Origin: Limnoperna fortunei
Lineage: Eukaryota; Mollusca; Bivalvia; Mytilida; Modiolidae
Direction of reading: 5' to 3'
Assembly (NCBI GenBank): GCA_944474755.1
Contig: OX104120.1
Span: 26,398,863 to 26,462,862, forward strand
Length of the DNA stretch: 64,000 bases
Made by a program: the position numbers and the translations under genes. Positions 26,101 to 38,100 of this stretch are shown here, one piece after another (positions within the stretch are counted from its first letter, which is position 1; the number at the start of each line of letters is the position of its first letter). The notes beneath the pieces are model-generated. The model had not been told where the DNA came from and searched no databases. It saw only the letters and a program-made list of their open reading frames with translations.

Positions 26101-29100
26101 ATTACTTAATTGATCTTGAAAAATGCAAGCACAACCTTACAGGAAGCAATTCAAACATTTTATTAAAATATTCACTTTAAAACTGGAAGTTAGTGCTATT
26201 TTAAAAACACAACTTTTATTTACCTCTTGAGAGCCATTGCTACTTTTTCGTATTAAACTATTTCTATGAATTGCTGGTGACGATCTTCCTCCATCCCTAT
26301 CTCTATCTCTATTCTTTGATCTAGTCCTTGACCTGCCACTGCCTCCACTTCCGGAACTTAGTCTAACAGGATCGAATCGTTTAAGTGGTTTTGAATTCAT
26401 CTGGTCAAATTCGGCTTCAGTTTCAATTTCGTCGTGGGAATCATTTTCCTAAAGAAAAAACGCATTCTGTATTTGTGTGCAGAATTTATAATTTTACAAA
26501 AATGCTTAGAAAATGATTACAAAACTTTCTCATTTTGACAAGTTCAAAACAAAATGTAGCTATGTGTTCAGTTAAAGAAATAAAAATGCACTTTTGTTAC
26601 AATTGTCGGCTCTAGTTATAATATATGTTTACCTCTACTTTTGGAGCGTAGTTAGAATTTTTCCTACGTCGTCTTGACCTTTGACTATAGCTATCATTCA
26701 TACCATCTGGATCTGAATCAACATCGTTAAGATCTCTTAACGTAGAGTGCCCACTGTCTGCTTAACCAGAAATAAATATTATATTTATAAAAATTAGTCA
26801 AACTGACTGTAGTACTTACGAAATAACATATACAGCATATTTCTTAACACATTTCATTATTGAGACTGAAGTGAGGAATTTCTTTTGCTCAAAATTCATT
26901 TTTCGAAATAAAGGTGAAACTTTTTTGAAAATACAGTTTAAAACAAAAAAGTCTAAGAAGTGCTTATCATTCTATATATAGTTTAATTGTTCAGTTATTA
27001 ATCCCGTGGGTTTTTTCTTACCAATTTCATCTCTATCGTCATCTTCTTCGCATGTTTCATCACGAGGCAATTTTGCACGTATCAATCGAGGTGATTGGCC
27101 GGGTAATGAAAATGAGCTAACAGTCACATTATTTTGTTGAAAATCCTCGGCCAGCGAGGGTGTAGGACTAATGTTTAATGATCGAACCCTGTAATGGAAA
27201 AGGTATTACTATTTACTAATACTCAGGATGTAGACATGGTGCCAATTGCAATCGAATGATAGTTATTGCAACTTTAAACATATAACTAAATATATCGAAA
27301 TATTAAAATAGTGTATTCCTTTTTCAATCTAGATGCTGATTAATTTCTTTCTTAAATTAATTCTTTGAAATAATTTTATAAAACAACATTCCCTTCTGGA
27401 AATATTAAATGCATGATATGTGTTAAATATTCAAGCTAATGCTGTACATGAATATCGTTATACAGGTCAAAAAGTCACACAATGTTTTATGACAGTTACG
27501 GCAAGTATTATGTACTTAGGTCTGTAGCCAGTTACATGTTGTTTCATATAAGAAATGGGTATAAAAACAATAGCTTCCATGGTAATCGAGACTCCTTTCC
27601 CCTACATAATAAATCTCTAAACGTACTAAGGATATATATGTGTGCAATTACCCTAAAACACTTATGTATAACGGTAAACATAAATGTCTTGTATTCGTAT
27701 GCCTGCCTTCAGGCATATATTGGTAGTATTATTCTCTGCAGTTATATATTTATAATGCAGCCAAGTTAGGGAATAAATATATTTACATCTTTCACGTACG
27801 CAAAATGAACCGTTCTTTTTATTACCAAAGCAAATAAAATAAAAGGTGTTTTACAGTAAGGACATCAAGATATATTAAATAGTAATGCTGTAATCTCTTA
27901 AAGTCATATAAGCTTTATTAATCTGTTATTATACCTGAAATGTAATTTCCTTACTCCTTTGATTACTTGTATTTGTCAAACATTTAAAAATTCATACAAG
28001 TATAATAAATATAGTCTCAGGTTATATTAATTATAGCTGTCATTATACCAAAAATAATAAATTATATATGAAATTGATTTTAACATTGAAACGTTACATA
28101 GGAGACTAACAGATATAAGCATACGTATTACCCCAAACCTGCAAATACAAATATAGTTGTACAATAATATATGATCCATGTGGCTAATATGATTTTACCT
28201 TTTAGAATGACAATCACAATTTCTCCTTGATCTGCAAACCATTGTTATAAAATTATACAAATTGACCATCCAACAATTAAAATGTATATGTTCATGGATG
28301 TTTGTTGCTAAAAAGCATTTAAAATAATTACGCATGCAAGTGTACTAAAATTACTTCTTTTGCTTAGATATTTGAGCTGATAATGAAAATGTAAAAAAGG
28401 AAGCATTAGTAACCTTCAGCACAAACCGACATGGGCATGGGATAGTCAATTTTGTTGAAGCAAATGAAAACAAAGAAAAAATAAACATTGTACTTACGAA
28501 GATGGACCACTGGGAATATAGTCACTCATTAATGAACCTCTTCTGTCTCCTGCGATTGAGTTGGGTAACGACTGCACAAATAAATATTATAGCATAATCA
28601 GCATTGAATTCAAACTTTATTATTTAAATTAATCTTTTTTGTAATAATTAGTTTTATATTGAACTTTATTAACAGTTACTATATACCCTTAATTTGATTT
28701 AGAGTCACAATAATTACTTAATATTTTAGTAATTATTTATAATATCCTCGTGGATTTTTAATGTTTATGAAAATTACTACGCCAGACACGCTTTTTGGCT
28801 TATCCCGACCTGTCAATTGCACTAGAACAATCATATTGGAAATGCATCAAGAAAGATGAAAAATATTTTCATCACAAAATTTCACAAGTCCAGCTACAAG
28901 TAATTACACATTGGGTACAGAAAACCTCGAATTTTACAAACTTGTTGCAACTTTACAAGACATTTTACGTAAACAATTACTATAGCAAGAATAAATTAAT
29001 GCTATTAGTTGGCAACACTTGACTGGGACCAGTCGACTGGTGTCGCTGGTCTCCATTATCAAGAAACCGGCAGAGGAATCGACCAAGTGTTTATAAAAGA

Positions 29101-32100
29101 GTTATTATAGATACTAGGGTTATAACGTTTACGGGGCGAGAACTTCGTTTTGTCTATTGATGCCCATCTGTGACGCTTTAACCAAACATATGGAAAGGCA
29201 ATATTATAAGTATGTTTAAGTTGTTTAATCGACATAATTCAAACAATTTAAGTTTTTTTGTACGAAAAGCTAGTAAATTCTATACTTACTACAGAAGACA
29301 GCTGTCTTTGTGGTGAGCGTTTTTCGAATGATTCTATCAAATCGTCGTTGTGGTCGTGAAGTTTTTTATTTGCATCACTAAAACAAAATATAATGGTCAA
29401 ACGAAACTGATAAAATAAAACTATTCTAACTTACTCACAACGAAACACAAAGTTTAAAAGTATCTTTTAATTCTTTGAAGTTTTTAAGCCTAACACTGTC
29501 TTTTTAACTTATGCTCAAACTCAGCTTTAAACTTAATAAACAGTTGCACTGACAGAAGAAAGACGTGCTGTTTTGCAGAAAATCGTTCACGGATTGTAAG
29601 CGATAGAAGTCATATTACCGAAAAGTATAAATTCTCGAAGTTTATTTAAGTATATCCATGTACAATATGACAAGATGGCGGATGGCAGGGTTTTACAGCA
29701 CTCCGATAAAATGTGACAATTTTGTGATAATATGCCTCCTAGAGGGACTAAAAGACCGAACAACAGTAACACAAGTGACATTAGTGCCAACAACGATTCA
29801 ACTGGTAAAAAGCCATCCAAAAAGAAGAATAAACGTAAGAATAATAAACAATCTACGGATGTAAACAAAGGTGATCATACATGTACAGGTGACAATCCAA
29901 ATGTAAACAAGCAGACCCACTCGACCGTAAATAGTGTATCAATGAACAGTTATAACCAACCTCATCGATCGTTTGATTTAAGCCAAATGTATTCTTCCAG
30001 TCCCATGTTCCAAATGCAGAATTCAAATATGTGTTCTACCCCAAACCCCGGCATGATGTTTCCGGTACACACTCAGCAAACCCCACACGGGTTTTCACAA
30101 CCGTTTACAGAGAGTAAACCGAGTTGGGTAGATGAATTGTTTCGCAAAATGGACCATTTTGAAAGTAAATTGAATAAACTGGACCAAATTGACAATGTCG
30201 TAACTTCAATTAACTCAAAAGTGACAAAATTAGAGCAGGATTTTAAGCTTTTGGATAGCCGAATGAACGAAGTTGAAAGAGGTTCTCAACTTATAAGCGA
30301 TGAATTTGACCAGCAGAAATCGGACATTTTGAAGCTTAAGACAGACTTTGATAAATTTTCAAGAAAGTTCAACCCCAGTGTTGTCCAAAATGCGAGTGTT
30401 GTAGACAAAATTAGCGAATCCCTGGAAGATTTACGTCGGGAAAATGATAGACTGAAGGGAAATTTTTTAGATATTCAGATGAAATCAATGAGAAATAACC
30501 TTGTATTTTTTAACGTACCTGAAGCAGAAGATGAGCAGTGTATTGATGTTATTCGGGCTTTTTGTAATGATCTTCTGAAAATCGAAGATGCCGCCACAAA
30601 ACTCGCTACTTCGGGAGCTGAACGTCTTGGTAAGAAGGGGGAAAATGTCGGCCCTATGTTGGTAAAATTTTGTAACTTTGAAAGCCGAGATATTGTTAAA
30701 AGAAGTGCGAAGAATTTAAAAGATACCGAATTTGGCATATCTGAACAATTACCGGTCGAAATACAGAAACGTCGACGGGAGCAGTTGCCACTTTTAAAAG
30801 AACTGCGTGACAAGGACATAAAAGCTTACTTTGTTAAGGACAAAATTTTCGTGGGTGGGAAGGAATATGTTCCATAGGATAATGTTAGGGGGGCAGTTTG
30901 ATTTTGATTGTTTAAATTGTTTATGTTGGAATGTGCATGGTTTAGCATCTAAATATCAAGATAATGATTTTTTGAATTTTATAAATGATTATAATGTTCT
31001 ATTTTTCAGTGAAACTTGGTTAAAAGAAAATGATATTGTAAATTTGGACGGTTTTGAAAAGATTACGCATGTGTTAAGAAGTACAAATATAGGTACAAGA
31101 AATGAAGGAGGTATTGCTGTATTTTGTAAGAAAATTCTTTTAAAGGGTATTATGGTTGAAAGAGTAATAAATGATGGCATTGTGTTGTTAAAATTTGATA
31201 AAAAATTTTTTGTTACTGAACCTCTTCTGTCTCCTGCGATTGAGTTGGGTAACGACTGCACAAATAAATATTATAGCATAATCAGCATTGAATTCAAACT
31301 TTATTATTTAAATTAATCTTTTTTGTAATAATTAGTTTTATATTGAACTTTATTAACAGTTACTATATACCCTTAATTTGATTTAGAGTCACAATAATTA
31401 CTTAATATTTTAGTAATTATTTATAATATCCTCGTGGATTTTTAATGTTTATGAAAATTACTACGCCAGACACGCTTTTTGGCTTATCCCGACCTGTCAA
31501 TTGCACTAGAACAATCATATTGGAAATGCATCAAGAAAGATGAAAAATATTTTCATCACAAAATTTCACAAGTCCAGCTACAAGTAATTACACATTCGTA
31601 ATTTGTTTTAGTGAAGGTTTTCAGTGAAACTTGGTTAAAAGAAAATGATATTGTAAATTTGGACGGTTTTGAAAAGATTACGCATGTGTTAAGAAGTACA
31701 AATATAGGTACAAGAAATGAAGGAGGTATTGCTGTATTTTGTAAGAAAATTCTTTTAAAGGGTATTATGGTTGAAAGAGTAATAAATGATGGCATTGTGT
31801 TGTTAAAATTTGATAAAAAATTTTTTGTTACTGACCAGGATATCTATATATGTTTCTCGTATGTTCCACATGAAAAATCTAAATATTATGATTTATGTGA
31901 TATAGATTTTCACGAGGTGATTGAAAATATTGTTAATGAATATAAAGCCAAAGGTGTTATTTTTGTATGTGGCGATTTGAATAGCCGCATAGGTGAATTA
32001 TGTGATGTATTGTCAAATGATGATCTAGATAAATATGTAAATGGTTGTGAGCATATTTCAAACCCCATTATTTCTGACAGACGCTCAATGGACAAAACCG

Positions 32101-35100
32101 TTAATTTATTTGGGCGCAGACTTCAACAGTTGTATTTTAATACCGAATTAACTTTAGCAAATAGTCGTCTGTGTAATTACAAAGAAGGAAACTTTACGTA
32201 TTGCACTAGTAAAGGTAGAAGTGTGAATGACTACTTACTTGTTCCCCCGAGTAAATATAAACTAATACGTGATTTCAAAATATTAACGATGAACGAATTC
32301 TCAGACCACATGCCTATTAATTTTGAAATAGAGCTGTCTGTTGTAAGACAACAAGTACATTCCCGAGTGTTTAAGCAAATTAAGTGGGATTCTAGTAAAA
32401 ATGATGAGTACATCCAAGTTCTTCACAGTCATCGCGATGAACTATTTGATTTTGTTAATAATCTTAACAACGAGAATGACGTTCATAAAGCAGTAAAAGA
32501 GATGGCCAAAGTGATTTACGAAAGTGCCTTTAAGGTCAACGGTAAAACGAATATTTCTAAAATCAATAGTTTTGACAAAAAACCTAATAATGAATGGTTT
32601 GACGATAAGTGTAAAACTTCCCGAATCCATTTTCATAGTGCAAGAAATCGTTTTGGGCGATACCCCACGGACGCAAATAGACGACTATTCGTAACGGCAA
32701 GAAATGAATTTAACAGAGTCAAACGGGCTGCTCAGTTTAAATATAAAAGACGAAAAGGACTAGAACTGTGTACTATAGCTAAATTAGAGCCTAGGAAATT
32801 CTGGTCTGCTGTAAGGCCTAAGAATCGTTCGACTTGTGCTGTTGACAAGGACTTAATGATGAACCATTTTGAGAAAGTTTTAGGATCGAATCCACCGGAA
32901 TTGTGCGATGAAGTACTTAATCTTCTAAACAACGCTGACTTTGGCGATTTAAATATTCCAAGTTTAGACTCTGGAATTTCAGAAGAAGAAGTGTTAAGTG
33001 CAACTAGAAAACTGAAAACTGGTAAAAGTGCAGGGACAGATCATATTATTGCTAAAATGTTAATCAGTGCATCGCAGTTTTTTGCACCAATTTTGAAAAC
33101 TTTATTCAATTTTATATTTGATAATGGATTATATCCCGATAGCTGGACTGAATGTATTGTCATTCCCGTTCCTAAAAGTGGTGACTTATCTGAACCAAAC
33201 AATTACCGACCAATTGTATTAATTAGTGTGATTGCGAAGTTATATAGTAGCATACTCAATGAAAGACTGTTAGCGTGGGCCGAAGATGAAGACAAATTAG
33301 TTAATAACCAATTCGGGTTTAGACCGGGACGCTCAACTATTGATGCCATTTTTACCTTGCATGGAATTGTTTCGCATTTATTACAAAACAAGCTAAAGTT
33401 GTATTGCGCCTTCGTTGATTTTCGTAAGGCTTTTGACAAGCTAAGCAGAAGGATTTTGTTATACAAATTGTTACAAAATGGAGTAAGCAGTAAATTTGTG
33501 TCCGTCGTAAAATCTATTTATTCATCAGTGTATTTACGTGTTCGATCAGGTGGAATTTTATCTGATGCATTTGAAAATTTACTCGGGGTGAAACAAGGTG
33601 AACCACTGTCGCCGTTACTGTTCTTGTTTTTTATAAACGATATTGTCAGTGATCTGTCTGTTGACGACGATAATGAGGCTGTATCATTGAATGGATTTCT
33701 TATTTATTTAATATTATTTGCTGATGACACTGTGCTTTTCGGTAAATCTTCAAGCTTACTGCAAAGTTTATTAGACAAACTGTGTTTATACTGTAACAAA
33801 TGGAACGTTGAAGTAAACACTGATAAGAATAAAGTTGTTGTTTTCAGAAATGGGTGGCGAGTAGTTGAGGAGCGTTTCTTCTACAATGGGAATGAACTAG
33901 AAATAGTTAATTCGTATGTCTACCTGGGTATGTTATTACACTATAATGGGAAGTTTGTCCAAACGCAAAAACGTTTATCACAGCAGGGATCCCGAGCATT
34001 GTCGTCACTGATTTCAACATTGAAACAAACTTTTTTGACTATACAGCAGAAACTGTTTTTGTTTGATACGATGGTGGGGTCTGTCCTTAGCTATGCGTCA
34101 GAAATATGGGGTTTTCACCGTGCTGGTGATGTTGAGGTTGTATTTAATAGGTTTTGTAAGTTTGTTTTAAAATTAGGGAAAAATGTTCCATTGGTATTTT
34201 TATATGGCGAGCTTGGTCATTTGCCTCTATATATTTTAAGAAAACATAGAATTTTGAAATATTGGGCTCATATTATTATTGAAAAACCTCCTATAGTGTA
34301 TGATGTTTACAAGTTGTTGTATGATGATTGCTGTAATGGTAAAAATAATTGGGCAACTTGTGTAAAAAATTTGCTATGTAACCTCGGTTATGTTGATATA
34401 TGGGTCTCACAGGATCCAACTAGAATATCATTTGACATGTTAAAGATTCGAATAAAAGACCAATTTTTGCAAAGTTGGCATGAAAGTTTAGAAGAGTGTT
34501 CTAAACTAAGTATTTATAGATTATATAAATCAGATTTTTGTATAGAAAATTATTTAGATTTCAATTGTAATTTTTATTTGTTATCTAAATTACGTAGTGG
34601 TACACTCAAGTTAAATGTTGAGGTTGGTCGTTATAATAATACACAGAGAGAGAATCGTATATGTACTTGTTGTAAAATGAACGTTGTAGAAGATGAATAT
34701 CATTTTATACTAATTTGTCCGGCATATAGATTTTTGAGATGTAATTTTTTACCTAAATACTACTGTTCATGGCCAAACAAGCATAAACTTTGTAATTTGT
34801 TGAAAGCTTCTAATCGCTCTCTCACCATAAAATTGTGTAATTATCTCAATTCAGCTTGGAAAGTCAGATCTCACATTGTTTCATAATACCTTTACTTTGA
34901 TTAACTGTTCTCTATTATCTGTCATTGTTGTTACAATTGTATTATATTATTTGTTTGCCATAGCATGTCTTAGTGCTTTTTGCAAATAAACTATTCAATT
35001 CAATTCATTGTGTAATCCTAAATTATTAAACGAGCATGCATCTATGAAAAATGTCAGTAATAAATATACTAATTAAACAACTGGCTGTTTGTTATCATTG

Positions 35101-38100
35101 TTATACAAATAAGGGCATTTCTTTTATAAATTTGACATTTAATCATGGTATATAATTCTCTAACATTCACGAAATAGAAATAAAGCAAAGTTCTATAAAA
35201 TACTTACTGAAGCAAGTGTAACTGGCGCGTTAAATTATCTTGTTCCTTAATAATGTCTGCCACTGCAGCTTTTTCCCTGAAAATCGAACGTAAATCTTTT
35301 TTATTGATGACCTTAATCTTTATGGGATTTTTTGTTGTTCCAGCGATTTTGATATTGTCTTAACATTTTGACTTACTTTGATTTAATTACAATTGTACAA
35401 ATGGCAACATTTTTTATTTATATAACAAGTCCAGTTTTTATTCATTGAGGATTGATGATAACTGGAGAGAGCAGCGACAGAACTTGCAATGTTTGCCAAT
35501 TAAGATTATTTGTAGTTCTATTTTTTCATTGAGTACTTACATGTGAAGTTCTCTAACTTTTTCTTGATATGATTGTTTATACGTTGACATTTCAGTTCTA
35601 ACTATTGCCATATGTGTTTTACAATCTGTTAATTCACTTTTTAATTGTCTATTTTCAACGGATATGTCATTTAGTGCCTTCTGCAAATTCAAAAGTTGTT
35701 CTTCCATTTCCTTGTTTTCTTTACCATAGCCTTCCTGCAATGCGAATCTTTTATTTTAGCTTTATTATAAAACATTTCCACGCAATCCAGCTTACGAGAC
35801 AATTTTAAAGTTAGTTTATGTCAGGAAGTAGAATACTCACATAATAATTTGAAGACATGCGCATTTTCAGTATTTCAAATAAATTTTTAGCGATTTCTTT
35901 ACGACACATAACGATTAAAAGTTTTTAAAATATAACACATTATTTAATATAATGTCAGACAGAAGGAGTCTGCCTGAAAATTTAATACATGAACATGAGA
36001 AAAGAACACGTGTCCACAACTTTTCACATTACACAACTGTATTGACAATTTTCACAGTGTTAATATGTTTAGATTTCAATAAAACAAAACCCAATTTGAA
36101 ATGCGCATGTAGGCATTTACTAGAGAAAAATAAGAAAAATATAATATTTGAGACTAATTGCCTTTTTCACCTGTTGCATGACATTATAGTTTTGTTGACA
36201 TAACAGAAGTTCTGCTTCGAGTTCTTTCTTCAATTGAGCCTTCTCTTGTTGTACTTTCTGTTGTTCCTGCCAATGCAAAATAAAGGTTTAACAATAATAA
36301 ATAGATTTGTGCGAAAATTCCGCTTCTATTAAATTTCTAAGCTTTGTATGATAGCTAAAATGTTTATGCTGAAAATAAGCATAATTTATTTAAAATGGTG
36401 TGTATAATTATAATTAACTTAATAACTTACGCGTGACATTATTAAAAGTTGTATTTATAGAGTAAATGTATCTTTAAAAAACATTTTATTGAGACGTTAA
36501 CAGATATTCCAAATGCTTTGTCAAATACAGTGAAACCCAGTAAGTTGAGGACCTTTGGTGCTGCCCTAAATGCCACAAGGCATAAATCGCAAAGGCAGTA
36601 TAGGATTCAAAATAATTTGCTTAAGTCGTGTTTATATCCAATTTCGGGAAGAAGGAAACAAAAGGTAAAACTTTTAATTATACATCCCAAAGTTTCAAAT
36701 GCCCATCAAATTTGTATATTTGAAACTCTTTCCGTGTATTAGAAAGAAATGTTTTTTCTGATTACGATATCTATAACTTTATCAATATAAATTTAACATT
36801 TTTTATATAAAATACTAAACTGAATGCATACATGCATATAAATTGTTGTTTCATAATTAGAATATATAACTGAAAATCGATCTAATATTAAGTTTGTACA
36901 TTGTTCTGCTCATGTTAAGTAACACATGTTGCACGTCTCCAAAAGGTCAATCGAAAAATTTTCCAATGATGGATAGTTTTCATATGAATCATGTCCAGCA
37001 GCTGTTAGTCGATATATGTTTTTGATGGTGAAATAAAAGTCCATAACGCTTTTTGTTAACGCGATGTGCAATAAAAGTAACTATTATTTTAAGTCTTCAT
37101 TTTCATTTACAATATGCATCCATGTTTCGATACAATTCATAGGTATTATTAAGCGACTTGATTTTCTAAATTAGAAAATAACAAATATATGAAAAAGTTC
37201 CTTTTAGTTGAAAGAAGATGTTAAAAGATATTTTGTACTTGTAATAAGATCATAAGAAACAAGAAAATGTGTCTCGGCGACATTGATTCCCCGTTTGGCT
37301 CATATTGGTCGTTGTCGGAAATAATTTTTTTACGTTAATACTTTATATTTAGTATATACTACTTTCAACAATTAAATTTGATAAAATTACTTTTTCTCTT
37401 ATTCTTTCTTCCATTTTCTGCATTTCTCTTTCCATTTCTTCCTCCAATTGACGTAAATGTTGGTCATGCTGTATCTTTTCTCTGAAAATAAAGTGGACCA
37501 GTTATCCCTTTTGTCAAAAAAAGTATTATGAAAACTTTGATTAAAGTAATAATGTAGCACTGTCCCCTTTTAACAAGGCTAATATAAAAGATATCCTTGG
37601 AATCTTAAGAAAACTATAAACAGCCAAAATTTGAAAGCATTTAGCGATGATCACTAACGTTCAATGCATGATCAATATAAAGTATATAATTAGGTTTGCA
37701 AATAAGCCAAGCCTTTCCAATGGAATTAATCTGTGCATGTCTTTATAAATTTTATCTTGTGTGTGTATTTGTATTTGTTGTGAACGTGCAGTGTTTTACA
37801 TTTGCAATTCTTTATGGGTGTTATAATTAAGCCTTCGTTGACGTTCAATATCTTTTCAGTACCATATCCTTAGTGCCAGTTATCATCTTTTTACGATATA
37901 ATGTCAAAGACAAAATTAGTCACCACAAAACATCTCAAACTATAAGCATCAAAAGTCTAACTTTTTAAATGTTTTCTCAAGTCGTTGATTCTCCAGTTGA
38001 TATTGCCGGACATCTTTGATAACACCAAGGATTATAGATTCAAAGTGTTGGAGAAGTTCTGGATTGTCTGAGGCATGGAGATGTTGATATAGGTCGCACA

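Larger units (their letters stand above)
29600..35010 (+). mobile_element. Near full-length two-ORF LINE in a RASEF intron, antisense to it
   Basis: Layout: short 5' UTR with a YY1-like word, ORF1 (29732-30877), ORF2 starting 4 bases after the ORF1 stop (ATG 30882), a 3' UTR, AATAAA at 34985-34990 and a short (ATTCA)n-like tail ending near 35009. ORF1 is of the L1-like coiled-coil plus RRM type. ORF2 carries an APE endonuclease and a reverse transcriptase. The element sits between the RASEF exons 29377-29290 and 35276-35208, in reverse orientation to the gene. The left boundary is approximate and no target-site duplication was found by eye. ORF2 is split by a 615-bp composite insertion (see 31220-31834). 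Confidence 0.85.

Noticed and set aside
31556..31795. Minus-strand frame partly identical to one at 30989-31261
   Set aside because: Antisense shadow of the duplicated LINE segment.
36518..36742. Possible second pogo-like element (CAGTGAAACCCAG at 36529)
   Set aside because: Only one end was found; no matching inverted end or TA flank could be paired.
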